Source of the DNA: Blastocatellia bacterium UBA7656
GTDB lineage: Bacteria > Acidobacteriota > Blastocatellia > UBA7656
Direction of reading: 5' to 3'
NCBI GenBank assembly: GCA_002483445.1
Contig: DLHY01000141.1
Span: forward strand, 1-64,000
Length of the DNA: 64,000 nucleotides
Shown here: piece after piece, positions 36,472 through 46,101 of the stretch
Position numbering within the stretch: the stretch's first letter is position 1
Layout: every line of letters starts with the position of its first letter
The notes under the pieces: generated by a model
Databases searched by the model: none
The model's input: only the letters and a program-made list of their open reading frames with translations
Told to the model about the DNA's origin: nothing
Translations under genes and position numbers: made by a program

Positions 36472-37962
36472 ATGGCAAATGAAGGCAGAGTCATTCAGGT
36501 CATAGGGCCTGTCGTTGACGTGGAATTCGAAGAGTCGGCCCTCCCGCCGATCTATCAGGCTTTGAAAATCGTAAGCGACGGATTCGAAGTTCCCGAACCC
36601 ATAGACATCGTCGTCGAAGTTCAGCAGCACCTCGGCGAGAGCCGATGCCGGACGGTTTCGATGCAACCCACAGAAGGGCTTATCCGCGGGATGCGTGTCA
36701 TCGATACGGGAGACCCGATCACCGTCCCGGTCGGCTCTGCGACTCTGGGGCGGGTCTTAAACGTCATCGGCGAGCCGGTCGATAAACTCGGCCCCGTGGT
36801 GTCCGAAATGCGCTATCCGATTCACCGCCACCCGCCGGCGTTTCAGGATCAATCGACGGAACTGGAAATGTTCGTCACCGGCATCAAGGTCATCGATCTT
36901 TTGCAACCCTTCCTGCGCGGCGGCAAAATCGGACTGTTCGGCGGCGCGGGCGTCGGCAAAACCGTGCTGATCATGGAACTCATCAACAACGTCGCGCAGA
37001 AGCACGGCGGCTTTTCCGTCTTCGGCGGAGTCGGCGAGAGAACGAGAGAAGGCAACGACCTCATACGCGAGTTCGTCGAGACGGAGGTCATCAACTATGG
37101 CAAATCCTTCTATCATCACTTCGAGGAATCGGGCGATTTCAACCTCGCCCACGTCGATATGGAAGCGATCAAAAAATCCAAAGCCGCGCTCGTCTACGGT
37201 CAGATGACCGAGCCTCCCGGCGCGCGCTTGAGAGTCGCACTCACCGCGCTCACCGTGGCCGAATACTTCCGCGATGAAGTAGGAACCGATGTGCTGCTCT
37301 TCATCGATAACATATTCCGATTCACTCAGGCCGGTTCGGAAGTGTCGGCCCTGCTCGGTCGAATGCCTTCAGCGGTCGGTTATCAGCCGACGCTCGCGAC
37401 CGAGATGGGCGAGCTTCAGGAGCGAATCACTTCGACGAAGAAAGGCTCGATCACTTCCGTTCAGGCCATATACGTTCCGGCTGACGACTACACCGATCCG
37501 GCTCCGGCGACGACCTTCTCTCATCTGGACGCCGTGACTGCTCTTTCGCGACAGATAGCCGAGATAGGCATCTATCCGGCGGTCGATCCTCTCGCTTCGA
37601 CCTCGCGCATTCTCGATCCGAGAATCATCGGCGAGGATCACTACAACACCGCTCAGGAGGTCAAGCGAATTCTTCAGCGATACAAAGACCTTCAGGACAT
37701 CATCGCTATTTTGGGCATCGATGAGCTTTCGGAAGACGACAAGATCACGGTCGCGCGAGCGCGAAAAATTCAGCGATTCCTCTCGCAGCCCTTCTACGTG
37801 GCCGCGCAGTTCACGGGACTCGAAGGCAAGTTCGTCACGCTCGAAGAGACCATTCGGGGATTTAAGGAAATCATCGATGGAAAACATGACGATCTGCCCG
37901 AACAGGCTTTCCATCTGGTCGGCGGTATAGAAGAAGTCATAGAGAAAGCCAAATCGCTCTAG
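36472..37962 (+). CDS. atpD: ATP synthase F1 subunit beta
   Basis: Catalytic subunit (496 aa from the ATG at 36472, AAGGAGA upstream; an upstream in-frame ATG would add a non-conserved tail). Walker A is G-G-A-G-V-G-K-T-V, the catalytic Glu is in G-G-V-G-E-R-T-R-E-G, the DELSEED segment is present as D-E-L-S-E-D-D, and P-A-V-D-P-L-A-S-T-S-R is the family signature. It pairs with the epsilon gene. The separation of beta-epsilon from b'-b-delta-alpha-gamma by 23 kb is unusual for bacteria but known in several lineages. Confidence 0.98.
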   Translation: MANEGRVIQVIGPVVDVEFEESALPPIYQALKIVSDGFEVPEPIDIVVEVQQHLGESRCRTVSMQPTEGLIRGMRVIDTGDPITVPVGSATLGRVLNVIGEPVDKLGPVVSEMRYPIHRHPPAFQDQSTELEMFVTGIKVIDLLQPFLRGGKIGLFGGAGVGKTVLIMELINNVAQKHGGFSVFGGVGERTREGNDLIREFVETEVINYGKSFYHHFEESGDFNLAHVDMEAIKKSKAALVYGQMTEPPGARLRVALTALTVAEYFRDEVGTDVLLFIDNIFRFTQAGSEVSALLGRMPSAVGYQPTLATEMGELQERITSTKKGSITSVQAIYVPADDYTDPAPATTFSHLDAVTALSRQIAEIGIYPAVDPLASTSRILDPRIIGEDHYNTAQEVKRILQRYKDLQDIIAILGIDELSEDDKITVARARKIQRFLSQPFYVAAQFTGLEGKFVTLEETIRGFKEIIDGKHDDLPEQAFHLVGGIEEVIEKAKSL

Positions 37963-37978
37963 CGAGGTAAGAGAAACG

Positions 37979-38401
37979 ATGCCCGAAAAAATTCATCTGT
38001 CGGTGGTCACGCCCGAAAGGAAAGTTCTCGATATGGAAGTCGATAGGGTAGAGATACCTGGGCTTGACGGTGAGCTTGGGATACTGCCCGGTCACACCGA
38101 GCTTATATCGCAACTCAAACCCGCAGGGCTTCTCACTTATCACACGGGCGAGGACAAAGGCGAGATATCGATAAGCGACGGGTTCGTGGAAGTCAGCCGC
38201 GACCGCGTTGAAGTGCTTGCCGACCGCGCCGAGCGGCCTGAAGATATCGATCTTGCGCGCGTGCTTGAGATCAAAGAGCAGGCCGAACGCCAGATTCAAA
38301 AAGCGATGACCGATCCCGACATCGATATCGCCCGCGCGACAGCCGACCTTGAACGGGCCGTCATCGATCTCCAGCTTGCCGAAAAAGCCAGACGCGGATA
38401 A
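37979..38401 (+). CDS. atpC: ATP synthase F1 subunit epsilon
   Basis: Rotor subunit epsilon (140 aa). N-terminal beta-sandwich (L-S-V-V-T-P-E-R-K-V-L, G-E-L-G-I-L-P-G-H-T-E-L-I-S-Q-L-K-P-A-G) and C-terminal helical hairpin (A-R-A-T-A-D-L-E-R-A). It starts 16 bp after atpD and ends in a repeat tract. Confidence 0.95.
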   Translation: MPEKIHLSVVTPERKVLDMEVDRVEIPGLDGELGILPGHTELISQLKPAGLLTYHTGEDKGEISISDGFVEVSRDRVEVLADRAERPEDIDLARVLEIKEQAERQIQKAMTDPDIDIARATADLERAVIDLQLAEKARRG

Positions 38402-38526
38402 TCCACGAAACAGGGGACAGGGAACAGGGGACAGGGAAGAAATAATCCACGAAGAGACGCGAAGCAGCTTTTCGTAGTTCTTCGCGCCCACTTTTTTCTT
38501 TCGATTCCTTCGTGTCCTTCGTGGAT
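38400..38526. repeat. ACAGGGG heptads and CACGAAG-type inverted array
   Basis: Begins at the atpC stop with ATCCACGAA, four heptads ACAGGGG/ACAGGGA, and again ATCCACGAA. The far side (38508-38526) ends in the reverse complement of ATCCACGAAG. Two repeat families are therefore nested between the convergent genes atpC and the 6-phosphogluconate-dehydrogenase-like gene. Confidence 0.82.
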
Positions 38527-38532
38527 CGGGGA

Positions 38533-39516
38533 TTAACCGCCTGCGGCGCGCTCGATATGGCCGCCGAATTTCTGGCGCATAGCCGATAAAACTTTTTCGG
38601 CGAAAGTGTGATCCTGCCGCGAGCGGAATCGCGTGTAAAGGGCAGCCGTCAGCACGTCCGCCGGAACTGCCTCTTCGATTGCCGCGAATATCGTCCAGCG
38701 TCCTTCGCCCGAATCCTGAACATACCCGGTGTAATTCGAGAGCGACGGATTTTCTGCGAGCGCGCTTGCCGTCAGATCCAACAGCCACGAACTTACGACG
38801 CTGCCTCTTCGCCATAGCTCCGCGATGTCGGCGAGGTTGAGATCGTAGCGAAGCTCTTCGGGCAGAGCTTTCGAGTTAGCGTTGCGAAATATGTCGAATC
38901 CCTCGGCATAAGCCTGCATCAGTCCGTACTCGATGCCGTTGTGAACCATCTTGACGAAGTGGCCCGCGCCCGACGGGCCGCAGTAGAGATAGCCGTCTTC
39001 GGCGGTGCTGAGCGGGTTTTCGCGTCCGGGCGATGGGGGGATGTCGCCGCGTCCGGGCGCGAGAGTTTTGAAGATGGGATCGAGGTGTCGCACGGCTTCC
39101 TGCGGCCCGCCGATCATCAGGCAGTAGCCGCGCTCAAGCCCCCACACTCCGCCGCTCGTTCCGACATCTACGTAATTGATGCCTTTCTCTCTGAGAGAGA
39201 TCGCGCGGCGAGCGTCATCCTTGAAATAGGAGTTGCCGCCGTCGATGATCACATCGCCCGCTTCCATTCGCTCGGCCAGAGCCAGCACCGTTTTTTCCGT
39301 TGGGTCGCCCGCAGGAACCATGACCCATGCGGCGCGAGGTTTGTTTAACTTGTTGACGAAATCATCCATCGAAGTCGCGCCCGTGGCGCCTTCGCTTTCG
39401 AGGAGGCGGACACTGTCAGGGCTGAGATCGAAGACGACGCATTCGTGACCTGCCTGCATCAGGCGGCGCACCATGTTGCCGCCCATTCTTCCGAGACCGA
39501 TCATTCCCAGTTGCAT
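38533..39516 (-). CDS. gnd: 6-phosphogluconate dehydrogenase, short decarboxylating type
   Basis: NAD(P)-dependent dehydrogenase (327 aa from the ATG at 39516; AAAGGAGA upstream). N-terminal Rossmann fold G-M-I-G-L-G-R-M-G-G-N-M, I-D-G-G-N-S-Y, the catalytic G-T-S-G-G-V-W-G, C-G-P-S-G-A-G-H-F-V-K-M-V-H-N-G-I-E-Y-G-L-M-Q and a C-terminal helical domain. The length is that of the short, usually NAD-linked YqeC/GndA-like class, not the 470-aa pentose-phosphate enzyme. It oxidises 6-phosphogluconate to ribulose 5-phosphate. No zwf gene beside it. Confidence 0.93.
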   Translation of the reverse strand: MQLGMIGLGRMGGNMVRRLMQAGHECVVFDLSPDSVRLLESEGATGATSMDDFVNKLNKPRAAWVMVPAGDPTEKTVLALAERMEAGDVIIDGGNSYFKDDARRAISLREKGINYVDVGTSGGVWGLERGYCLMIGGPQEAVRHLDPIFKTLAPGRGDIPPSPGRENPLSTAEDGYLYCGPSGAGHFVKMVHNGIEYGLMQAYAEGFDIFRNANSKALPEELRYDLNLADIAELWRRGSVVSSWLLDLTASALAENPSLSNYTGYVQDSGEGRWTIFAAIEEAVPADVLTAALYTRFRSRQDHTFAEKVLSAMRQKFGGHIERAAGG

Positions 39517-39606
39517 AAGCTCATCTCCTTTCGATAGCCGTAACCGTATAGCAGAAGCCGCCAAACTTCAAGCAGGCGCTTTTCGAAATCGTCAACTTGT
39601 GTCGCC

Positions 39607-40104
<498 letters not shown>

Positions 40105-40271
40105 AAATAATCTCCTCTCATATCACAGAATCCTGCTACAGATTATTGGCTTTGCCTCCCGACGCGCAAGGCTGTGGCAATCGTCAAAGTGTCACAGCCT
40201 TGCATCCGTCTATTAACAAAAAATCTTACGCTCAGACTGCTGCACAAGGATTTTGTTCGGGAGGAAAAAAC

Positions 40272-40742
40272 ATGCGTTATTTGACTTGCTTTCTCATAGC
40301 AATGGCTTTTCTGCTTTCGCCTTTGCGCTGTCAGGCGCAATCGGGCGGCGCGCCGAAGCATGAAGCTCAAAAGACATCGACGCGAGATTGGCTCCAGGCT
40401 ATTTTTGATGGAGAAGTATGCGCGCCGAAGCATAAAGATCAACAGACATCGAGGCGAGCGAAGAAAACTTCTCTACAGAAAGTCACTGTCATTCTGACGA
40501 ACGACCAGAAGATCGATGGCGAAATGCTCGGCTGGATCAACAGCCGATTTTTAATCAGACGTAACGGCGCCGTCCAGAGCTTTGCCTATCTCGAAATAAA
40601 AGACATAAAGGTAAAGCGATCCTTCCTTGGAAAAGTCCGGAGAGCAGTCAAGATCGGCATCGAGGTGGCTGGAGTCATTGTTCTTATTCCTGCGACCCTG
40701 GTCGCGCTGCCCTTCGTGCTGCCTTTTAGATCGGACTCCTGA
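40272..40742 (+). CDS. Exported or membrane-anchored protein of unknown function
   Basis: Protein of 156 aa from the ATG at 40272 (GGGAGGAAA upstream; the longer reading to 40146 lacks a ribosome site). Signal peptide, then two near-identical peptide repeats (A-P-K-H-E-A-Q-K-T-S-T-R and A-P-K-H-K-D-Q-Q-T-S-R-R). Next is a small beta-rich segment (K-V-T-V-I-L-T-N-D-Q-K-I-D-G-E, resembling an SH3/Sm-like strand pattern) and a C-terminal hydrophobic helix. Not recognised. It converges on the disulfide oxidoreductase gene. Confidence 0.65.
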   Translation: MRYLTCFLIAMAFLLSPLRCQAQSGGAPKHEAQKTSTRDWLQAIFDGEVCAPKHKDQQTSRRAKKTSLQKVTVILTNDQKIDGEMLGWINSRFLIRRNGAVQSFAYLEIKDIKVKRSFLGKVRRAVKIGIEVAGVIVLIPATLVALPFVLPFRSDS

Positions 40743-40826
40743 TCAGTGTATGGGATAACCGCAATGGTCCAACCAAGCTTGCGCATCGGCGGCACTGATC
40801 TATGGATCTAAACGGATGCTGATTTC

Positions 40827-42206
40827 TTATTCCATCGGCTTGAGCGAGCCAAGCAAAGTCGGTATCAACTCCGAAACGGTCGGGTGAATGTGCATCGCCC
40901 GCTGAATCACCGTGTAGGGCGCGCGGGCGTACATCACATCGATTATCACGTGAATTATCTCGTCGCATTCGATCCCTAAAAGCGATGCGCCGAGAATCTC
41001 TTTCGTCTCCGCATCAACTACGATCTTCATAAACCCATCGGTCTCGCCCTTCTCCACTGCGCGACCGACTCTCGACATCATCATCTTTCCGATAAGCGCC
41101 TTTCGGCCTGATCGGCGAACTTCTTTTTCAGTCATCCCGCAGCGCCCCAAAGGCGGATCGATGTAGAGCGCGTAAGCGGTGATGCGATCCGACACTCGGC
41201 GGGGGTCGTTGTCGAGAAGATTCGCCGCGACGATTTCATAATCGTTGTATGAAGTGTGAGTGAATGCCCCTCGCCCGTTGCAATCGCCCAATGCCCACAC
41301 GCCTTCGACATTCGTGCGAAGCTCGTCGTCGACTTTGACATAACCTTGCGCATCTGTTTCGATGCCCGCTCGTTCAAGCCCCAGATCGTCAGTGTTAGGA
41401 ATGCGACCGACGGCCAGGAGAAGATGCGAGCCGATCACGTCGCGGTCGCCGCTCGCGCAGTCGAGTTTGACCGCGACCCCATCACTTCGCTTTTCAACCG
41501 TCATGCACTCAGCGCTCAGGCGAATATCGACGCCTTCCTGTTCCATGATTTGTTTGATCGCGTCGCTTATGTCTTCGTCTTCGCGTTTGATCAGTCGCGA
41601 GTTTCTATCGATGACCGTCACGCGGCTTCCGAAGCGTCGGTACATCTGGCCGAACTCAAGCCCTATGTAACTTCCCCCCACGACGATGAGATGCTCAGGC
41701 AGAAAATCGACTTCCATCATGCTGGAATTATTCAGGAAAGGAACCTGTTCGATTCCGGGCATCGGCGGCACCGTCGCCCGCCCTCCGACGTTGATGAAAA
41801 TTTTATCGGCTTCGAGGATATCATCGCCGACTCTCACACTGCGCGGGCTTTCGAATTGCGCGTGGCCCAGGTAGACCGTCGCGTTTTCCAGCCCTTTCAT
41901 CCAGTTCTCGACGCCGGTGTTGGAGCGGCGCACTATTTCATCCTTGCGCGCTTTGACTTTTTTCATATCGACGGCGATTTGGCCCGCGATCATCACGCCG
42001 TAATCAGCCGCCCGGCGAGCCACATAAGCTGTACGCGCGCTTGCGACGAGCGTCTTGGTCGGTATGCATCCGTTGTTGACGCACGTTCCGCCGAATCGTT
42101 TGCGCTCGATGACAGCCACTTTCATTCCGGCTTTTGAAAGCGCGGCCGCCAGCGAAGGCCCCGCCTGCCCTGTGCCTATGATTATCGCGTCATATTTTGT
42201 AGCCAT
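40827..42206 (-). CDS. Pyridine nucleotide-disulfide oxidoreductase, mercuric-reductase-like
   Basis: FAD/NAD(P) class I disulfide reductase (459 aa from the ATG at 42206; GGGAGG upstream). FAD motif G-T-G-Q-A-G, redox pair C-V-N-N-G-C (G-G-T-C-V-N-N-G-C-I-P-T-K), NAD motif G-G-S-Y-I-G-L-E-F, second FAD motif A-L-G-D-C-N-G and C-terminal H-x4-E type ending (H-I-H-P-T-V-S-E-L). It lacks the extra N-terminal metal-binding domain and C-terminal Cys pair of MerA, so mercury reduction is unlikely. Members of this branch are of uncertain substrate. The MOSC gene lies 20 bp upstream in the same operon. Confidence 0.88.
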   Translation of the reverse strand: MATKYDAIIIGTGQAGPSLAAALSKAGMKVAVIERKRFGGTCVNNGCIPTKTLVASARTAYVARRAADYGVMIAGQIAVDMKKVKARKDEIVRRSNTGVENWMKGLENATVYLGHAQFESPRSVRVGDDILEADKIFINVGGRATVPPMPGIEQVPFLNNSSMMEVDFLPEHLIVVGGSYIGLEFGQMYRRFGSRVTVIDRNSRLIKREDEDISDAIKQIMEQEGVDIRLSAECMTVEKRSDGVAVKLDCASGDRDVIGSHLLLAVGRIPNTDDLGLERAGIETDAQGYVKVDDELRTNVEGVWALGDCNGRGAFTHTSYNDYEIVAANLLDNDPRRVSDRITAYALYIDPPLGRCGMTEKEVRRSGRKALIGKMMMSRVGRAVEKGETDGFMKIVVDAETKEILGASLLGIECDEIIHVIIDVMYARAPYTVIQRAMHIHPTVSELIPTLLGSLKPME

Positions 42207-42226
42207 AGCGCCTCCCGTGCTGAAAA

Positions 42227-42883
42227 TCACCTTTCGAGTTTTTCAAGCCTCTTGCGAAAATAATCGCGCCAATCTTCGATCAATGCTTCTGAATGAACGA
42301 CGCGGCGCAGCATCTCCGTATCATTCTTATCCTGCGCATACAGGCGAACGATATCCGTTACCGTGATAGCGTCCTCGCTTCGATGGATCAATTCTATCTC
42401 ATCTCCTGCGCCGACTTCGCCTTCGCGGGAAACAGCGAAATAAAAACCAGTGCGAAGGCTGTCGAGAAATCTTTTGATAATATCTTCGCGCCCGAACTTG
42501 AGCGCCAGCTTGAAGCACGGAAGCCGAGGCTGAGTGACACGGATTTCCGCCTCGCCTATGCGAAAACGGTCGCCAATCAGCACCTCCGTTTCCAATAGCC
42601 CCTCGGTAGTGAAGTTCTCGCCGAACATCCCCCAACCGAGTTTCCCTTCCTTCAACTGCTCGCGCCAGTACGGGTAATGCTCCGAAGGATAAGCGTACAC
42701 GGCTTTGCTCTCTCCGCCGTGAACCGAGAGATCAGCCTGCCGGTCGCCATCGAGATTGAGGCGGCGAAGCCTGAGCCGTCCTTCGACTGGCTCCTTGAAT
42801 ATGCCTGTCGAGACGGTCTTGCCGTTTGACGAGACTTCGCGCGGAAGACCGACGTTGACCGAGATGAGTTTTCTGTGTGTCAT
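42227..42883 (-). CDS. MOSC domain protein (YiiM-like)
   Basis: MOSC protein (218 aa) with the family N-terminus (V-N-V-G-L-P-R-E-V), V-H-G-G-E-S-K-A-V-Y-A-Y-P, G-M-F-G-E-N-F-T-T-E-G and Q-P-R-L-P-C-F-K-L with the conserved Cys. MOSC proteins handle sulfur bound to the molybdenum cofactor or reduce N-hydroxylated compounds. YiiM members work with a reductase, so the adjoining disulfide oxidoreductase could be an electron donor, but this is inference. It is upstream of that gene. Confidence 0.88.
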   Translation of the reverse strand: MTHRKLISVNVGLPREVSSNGKTVSTGIFKEPVEGRLRLRRLNLDGDRQADLSVHGGESKAVYAYPSEHYPYWREQLKEGKLGWGMFGENFTTEGLLETEVLIGDRFRIGEAEIRVTQPRLPCFKLALKFGREDIIKRFLDSLRTGFYFAVSREGEVGAGDEIELIHRSEDAITVTDIVRLYAQDKNDTEMLRRVVHSEALIEDWRDYFRKRLEKLER

Positions 42884-42998
42884 CGCGCTCCCTTTGAGTG
42901 ACTTTATGCTCTGCCCGCAGAGTCAGGCAACATGATTTTTCAGACACCTGTGCTTCACAAGTGAGAAATCCCGGAAAGCCCGTAGTATATTCCTGCGC

Positions 42999-43024
42999 CG
43001 TCACTTCGCGCGGTAAACCGACGT
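42999..43024 (-). pseudogene. Short duplicate of the MOSC N-terminal coding sequence
   Basis: 43003-43024 matches 42834-42855 at 20 of 22 positions; read on the minus strand it encodes V-G-L-P-R-E-V, as in the MOSC protein. A stop lies just upstream in frame. Probably a leftover of a duplication in the 279-bp gap. The rest of the gap shows nothing else. Confidence 0.35.
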
Positions 43025-43162
43025 GCTATAGATTCAACCTCGTCTCAGATATCGCTTGCTTACCGGTCGGTCAGTCGATTAGAATGCCGCTATCATCGCG
43101 GCAATCGAGACGTGAAGCTTGCGCCCTGTCGCGCAGCGAGAGAGTAGAAAAGGGGGACGCTC

Positions 43163-44425
43163 ATGAAGAAAAGACTCACCAGAACCGGAATCATCATAAT
43201 CGCCCTGTTCGCCGTCGTGATGCTTGCAGCGGCGACAAACGAGACAGGCGCATCAGGCGTGACCTTCTCCAAAGATGTCGCGCCGATCATTTACAACCAC
43301 TGCGCCGAATGCCACAGACCGGGCGAGATCGCGCCCATGTCGCTGATGACTTATCAGGAAACGCGGCCTTGGGCCAAATCCATCCGCGAGCGCGTCGTCG
43401 AGCGTTCCATGCCGCCGTGGTCTGCCGATCCCAAATACGGCCACTGGGCCAACGATGCGCGCCTCTCGCAACAACAGATCGACACGATAGTCGCGTGGGT
43501 CAATGCTGGCGCTCCTAAGGGAGATGACAAAGACCTGCCGCCTGCCCCCAAATTCGCCGAAGGCTGGACTATCGGCAAGCCTGATGCCGTCGTCGAGATG
43601 CAGGAAGAGTACACCGTCCCGGCTGATGGTACCGTGCCTTACCTCTATTTCTCGATGCCTACGAATTTCACCGAAGACAAATGGATTCAGGCGATGGAGA
43701 TTCGACCCGGCAATCGCAGCGTCGTTCATCATGTCATCGCTTACGCGCAGGAAGCGGGAGTCAAGGACACCAACCCCGGCGGCGAAGGCGAATTGCGTCG
43801 CGGGCGCACACACCTTGGCGGCATCACCCCGAACAAGACCGGCATAGTCTACGGGCCGGGAACCGCGCGGCTGATCAAAAAGGGAAGCAACATCGTCTTC
43901 CAGATGCACTACACCACCAACGGTCAGGTGACTAAAGATCGCACCCGGATCGGTTTCGTCTTTGCCAAAGAGCCGGGGAGGAAAATGCTCATCACCGGCA
44001 ACGCGATAGACGTGAGATTCGTGATTCCGCCGGGCGAGGCGAACCACGAAGTCAAAGCATCGAAGACCTTCAACGAAGATGTGCTGATAACTTCCTTCAT
44101 GCCGCACATGCATGTGCGCGGCAAGGATTTCACCTACACGGCGGTCTATCCTGATGGTCGGTCGGAGATTCTGTTGAGCGTGCCTAAGTACGATTTCAAC
44201 TGGCAACTGACTTACCTCCCCAAGACGCCCATCGCGCTGCCTAAGGGGACGCGGCTCGATTGCGTCGCTCACTTCGACAACTCAGCGAAGAATAAATTCA
44301 ATCCCGATCCGACGAAGGCCGTGCGCTGGGGCGATCAGACGTGGGAAGAAATGATGATCGGATGGTTCACCTACACGCGCGCCACAGATGAGCAAGCGGC
44401 ATCTGCCAGACCGTCCGGCAAGTAA
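43163..44425 (+). CDS. Cytochrome c domain fused to copper type II monooxygenase-like domain
   Basis: Exported protein (420 aa). A signal peptide is followed by one haem c site C-A-E-C-H (47-51) with S-K-D-V-A-P-I-I-Y-N-H-C-A-E-C-H-R-P-G. The second part looks like the two-domain fold of ascorbate-dependent copper monooxygenases (PHM/DBM type): H189-H190 (V-V-H-H-V-I), H249 (Q-M-H-Y) and H315-x-H317 (M-P-H-M-H-V-R-G). These fit the two copper sites. The haem domain could feed electrons to copper in place of ascorbate (inference). GGGGGACG precedes the ATG; a terminator follows. Substrate unknown. Confidence 0.85.
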   Translation: MKKRLTRTGIIIIALFAVVMLAAATNETGASGVTFSKDVAPIIYNHCAECHRPGEIAPMSLMTYQETRPWAKSIRERVVERSMPPWSADPKYGHWANDARLSQQQIDTIVAWVNAGAPKGDDKDLPPAPKFAEGWTIGKPDAVVEMQEEYTVPADGTVPYLYFSMPTNFTEDKWIQAMEIRPGNRSVVHHVIAYAQEAGVKDTNPGGEGELRRGRTHLGGITPNKTGIVYGPGTARLIKKGSNIVFQMHYTTNGQVTKDRTRIGFVFAKEPGRKMLITGNAIDVRFVIPPGEANHEVKASKTFNEDVLITSFMPHMHVRGKDFTYTAVYPDGRSEILLSVPKYDFNWQLTYLPKTPIALPKGTRLDCVAHFDNSAKNKFNPDPTKAVRWGDQTWEEMMIGWFTYTRATDEQAASARPSGK

Positions 44426-44449
44426 CGCGCATCAGACAGAGAACGAGAG

Positions 44450-44509
44450 TAAGCCGCGCGAAGAATGAAAGCGGAATGAGTATCCGCCCATTTTTCTTCG
44501 CGCGGCTTA
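44450..44509 (+). terminator. Terminator after the cytochrome-copper protein gene
   Basis: A perfect 16-bp stem (44450-44465 with 44494-44509) and a T-rich stretch ending CTTTT. Confidence 0.75.
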
Positions 44510-44579
44510 TTGCGCTTTTGCCAGACTTTTCTCCAGCGGTAACGGTCTGATTCTCGTATCATCGATGAAGGTGAAAAGC

Positions 44580-45902
44580 ATGAGAAGAAGTTCTCTCCTT
44601 CGCTTCGCGCCGCTGGTTGTCTTCGCTGCGACGGTCTGGATTCAGTCAGTCAGCGCGGCAGGGCCGATCATCACTTCGATCCATCCATCGACGGTCAGTG
44701 CGGGCGGGCCTGCCTTTACGCTTACCGTGAGCGGCGACAGATTCAAGAAGAAGAGCAGAATTTACTGGAACGGCTCGCCGCTCGATACGACTCGCGTCTC
44801 GTCAAACGAGCTTACGGCCCTCATAAGCGCGGATCGTATTGCGACTTCCGGCGCGGTTGAAATAACAGTCGTTAGAAAGGACGCCACCTCGAACGTCGCC
44901 ACGCTGACGATCAGAGATGCGCCGACGTCGGGTTATGACTGGACGGCTTTGCGCGCAAAGCTTCAAAGCCTGGTTCCCGGCACTGTCGCCGGACTGAGCC
45001 TTATGATAGCCCGCAACGATGAAACGCTCTTTGCTGAAAGCTCAGGCAATCAGACCAACGATACGGTTTTGCCCATAGCCTCTTCGACGAAGATGCCTTC
45101 AGGTCTGGTCATCCTCTCGCTTGTCGAAGAAGGATTGATCGGGCTCGACGAGCCTGTTGCAACTTACTTCGAAGGCAGGATCGACTGGCCTGCGGACAAA
45201 GCGGCAGTGACGATGCGAATGCTTTTCAATCACACGTCGGGCCTGAGCCTCGATGCGCCGTGTTTGAATGACAGAAGCACAACGCTCAGGGATTGCGCGC
45301 AGCACATAGCTGGTGTGCCGCTTGAGTTCGCCCCCGGATCGAAGTTCGCCTACGGCGGATCGAGTATGCAGGTTGCTGGTTACGTGGCTGAAGTGGTGAC
45401 GGGTAAAAAGTGGAATGATCTGTTCGCTCAAAAAATCGCGGAGCCACTGGGTCTTGCGCGATTCACTTACACCAGCACGAACAATCCACGCATAGCTGGC
45501 GGCGCTTATTCGGACACGAATGACTACACCCGCATAATGCAGATGTTTCTCGCGGGCGGCGTCGCGCAGGGAAAGCGAATACTCTCGCCTGCCAGCATCG
45601 CGATGATGAAGACCGATCAGATCGCAGGGATTCCCAAACTGCGCAGTCCCGGAGGCGCGACGCTTACAGGCTACAGCTTCGGCTGGTGGCACAGCGATTC
45701 GGCTTACCTTGCGGCTCAACCCCTGCCGCAGACCATCGGGCCTGAACTGAGCGATCAGGGAGCGTTTGGCTGCACGCCCTGGATCGATCTCGAGATGGGC
45801 TACAGCGCGATTCTGTTGATACTGGATCGCACATCGACCGGAACAGAAATCTGGAATCAAATCCGCCCGCTCATTGTCGAACAGATGATGCGAAATCGAT
45901 AG
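44580..45902 (+). CDS. Exported TIG-domain serine hydrolase, beta-lactamase family
   Basis: Two-domain protein (440 aa). Signal peptide, then an IPT/TIG immunoglobulin-like domain (I-T-S-I-H-P-S-T-V-S-A-G-G-P-A-F-T-L-T-V-S-G-D-R-F, about residues 28-115), then a class C/penicillin-binding-like hydrolase. Motifs are S-S-T-K (nucleophile), Y-G-G in place of Y-x-N, and a D-Q-G-A-F-G-C segment where H-x-G/K-T-G is expected. ATG at 44580 is preferred over 44565 because AAGGTGA is well placed for it. Third such hydrolase in the window but the only one with a TIG domain. Confidence 0.83.
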   Translation: MRRSSLLRFAPLVVFAATVWIQSVSAAGPIITSIHPSTVSAGGPAFTLTVSGDRFKKKSRIYWNGSPLDTTRVSSNELTALISADRIATSGAVEITVVRKDATSNVATLTIRDAPTSGYDWTALRAKLQSLVPGTVAGLSLMIARNDETLFAESSGNQTNDTVLPIASSTKMPSGLVILSLVEEGLIGLDEPVATYFEGRIDWPADKAAVTMRMLFNHTSGLSLDAPCLNDRSTTLRDCAQHIAGVPLEFAPGSKFAYGGSSMQVAGYVAEVVTGKKWNDLFAQKIAEPLGLARFTYTSTNNPRIAGGAYSDTNDYTRIMQMFLAGGVAQGKRILSPASIAMMKTDQIAGIPKLRSPGGATLTGYSFGWWHSDSAYLAAQPLPQTIGPELSDQGAFGCTPWIDLEMGYSAILLILDRTSTGTEIWNQIRPLIVEQMMRNR

Positions 45903-46101
45903 CACATCGCTCAATATCGAAGTCATGATTCTGAGATCGCTTTTCTCAAATCCGAAACCGGCGGTTGACTTCCTTCACACGTTTCGATAATTTTTCGCTG
46001 ACAGAATTCATCCTGTAACATATCCAGCCAACAGCCTTCATAGTGGGGAAGGCGGCGATGAGGAATCACAAACAACTGACTGGTGGAGGAGCATTGAAAC
46101 G

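Noticed and set aside
40827..42206. Mercuric reductase (merA) and mercury resistance
   Set aside because: The protein lacks the N-terminal metal-binding domain and C-terminal Cys pair of MerA, and no merR or merT is nearby.
43253..44272. 339-codon minus-strand frame
   Set aside because: Antisense to the cytochrome c-copper protein gene; no motifs of its own.
45960..45995. Possible promoter TTGACT..GATAAT before the PQQ-propeller gene
   Set aside because: The spacer is only 15 bases and a single by-eye match in a 200-bp gap is weak.
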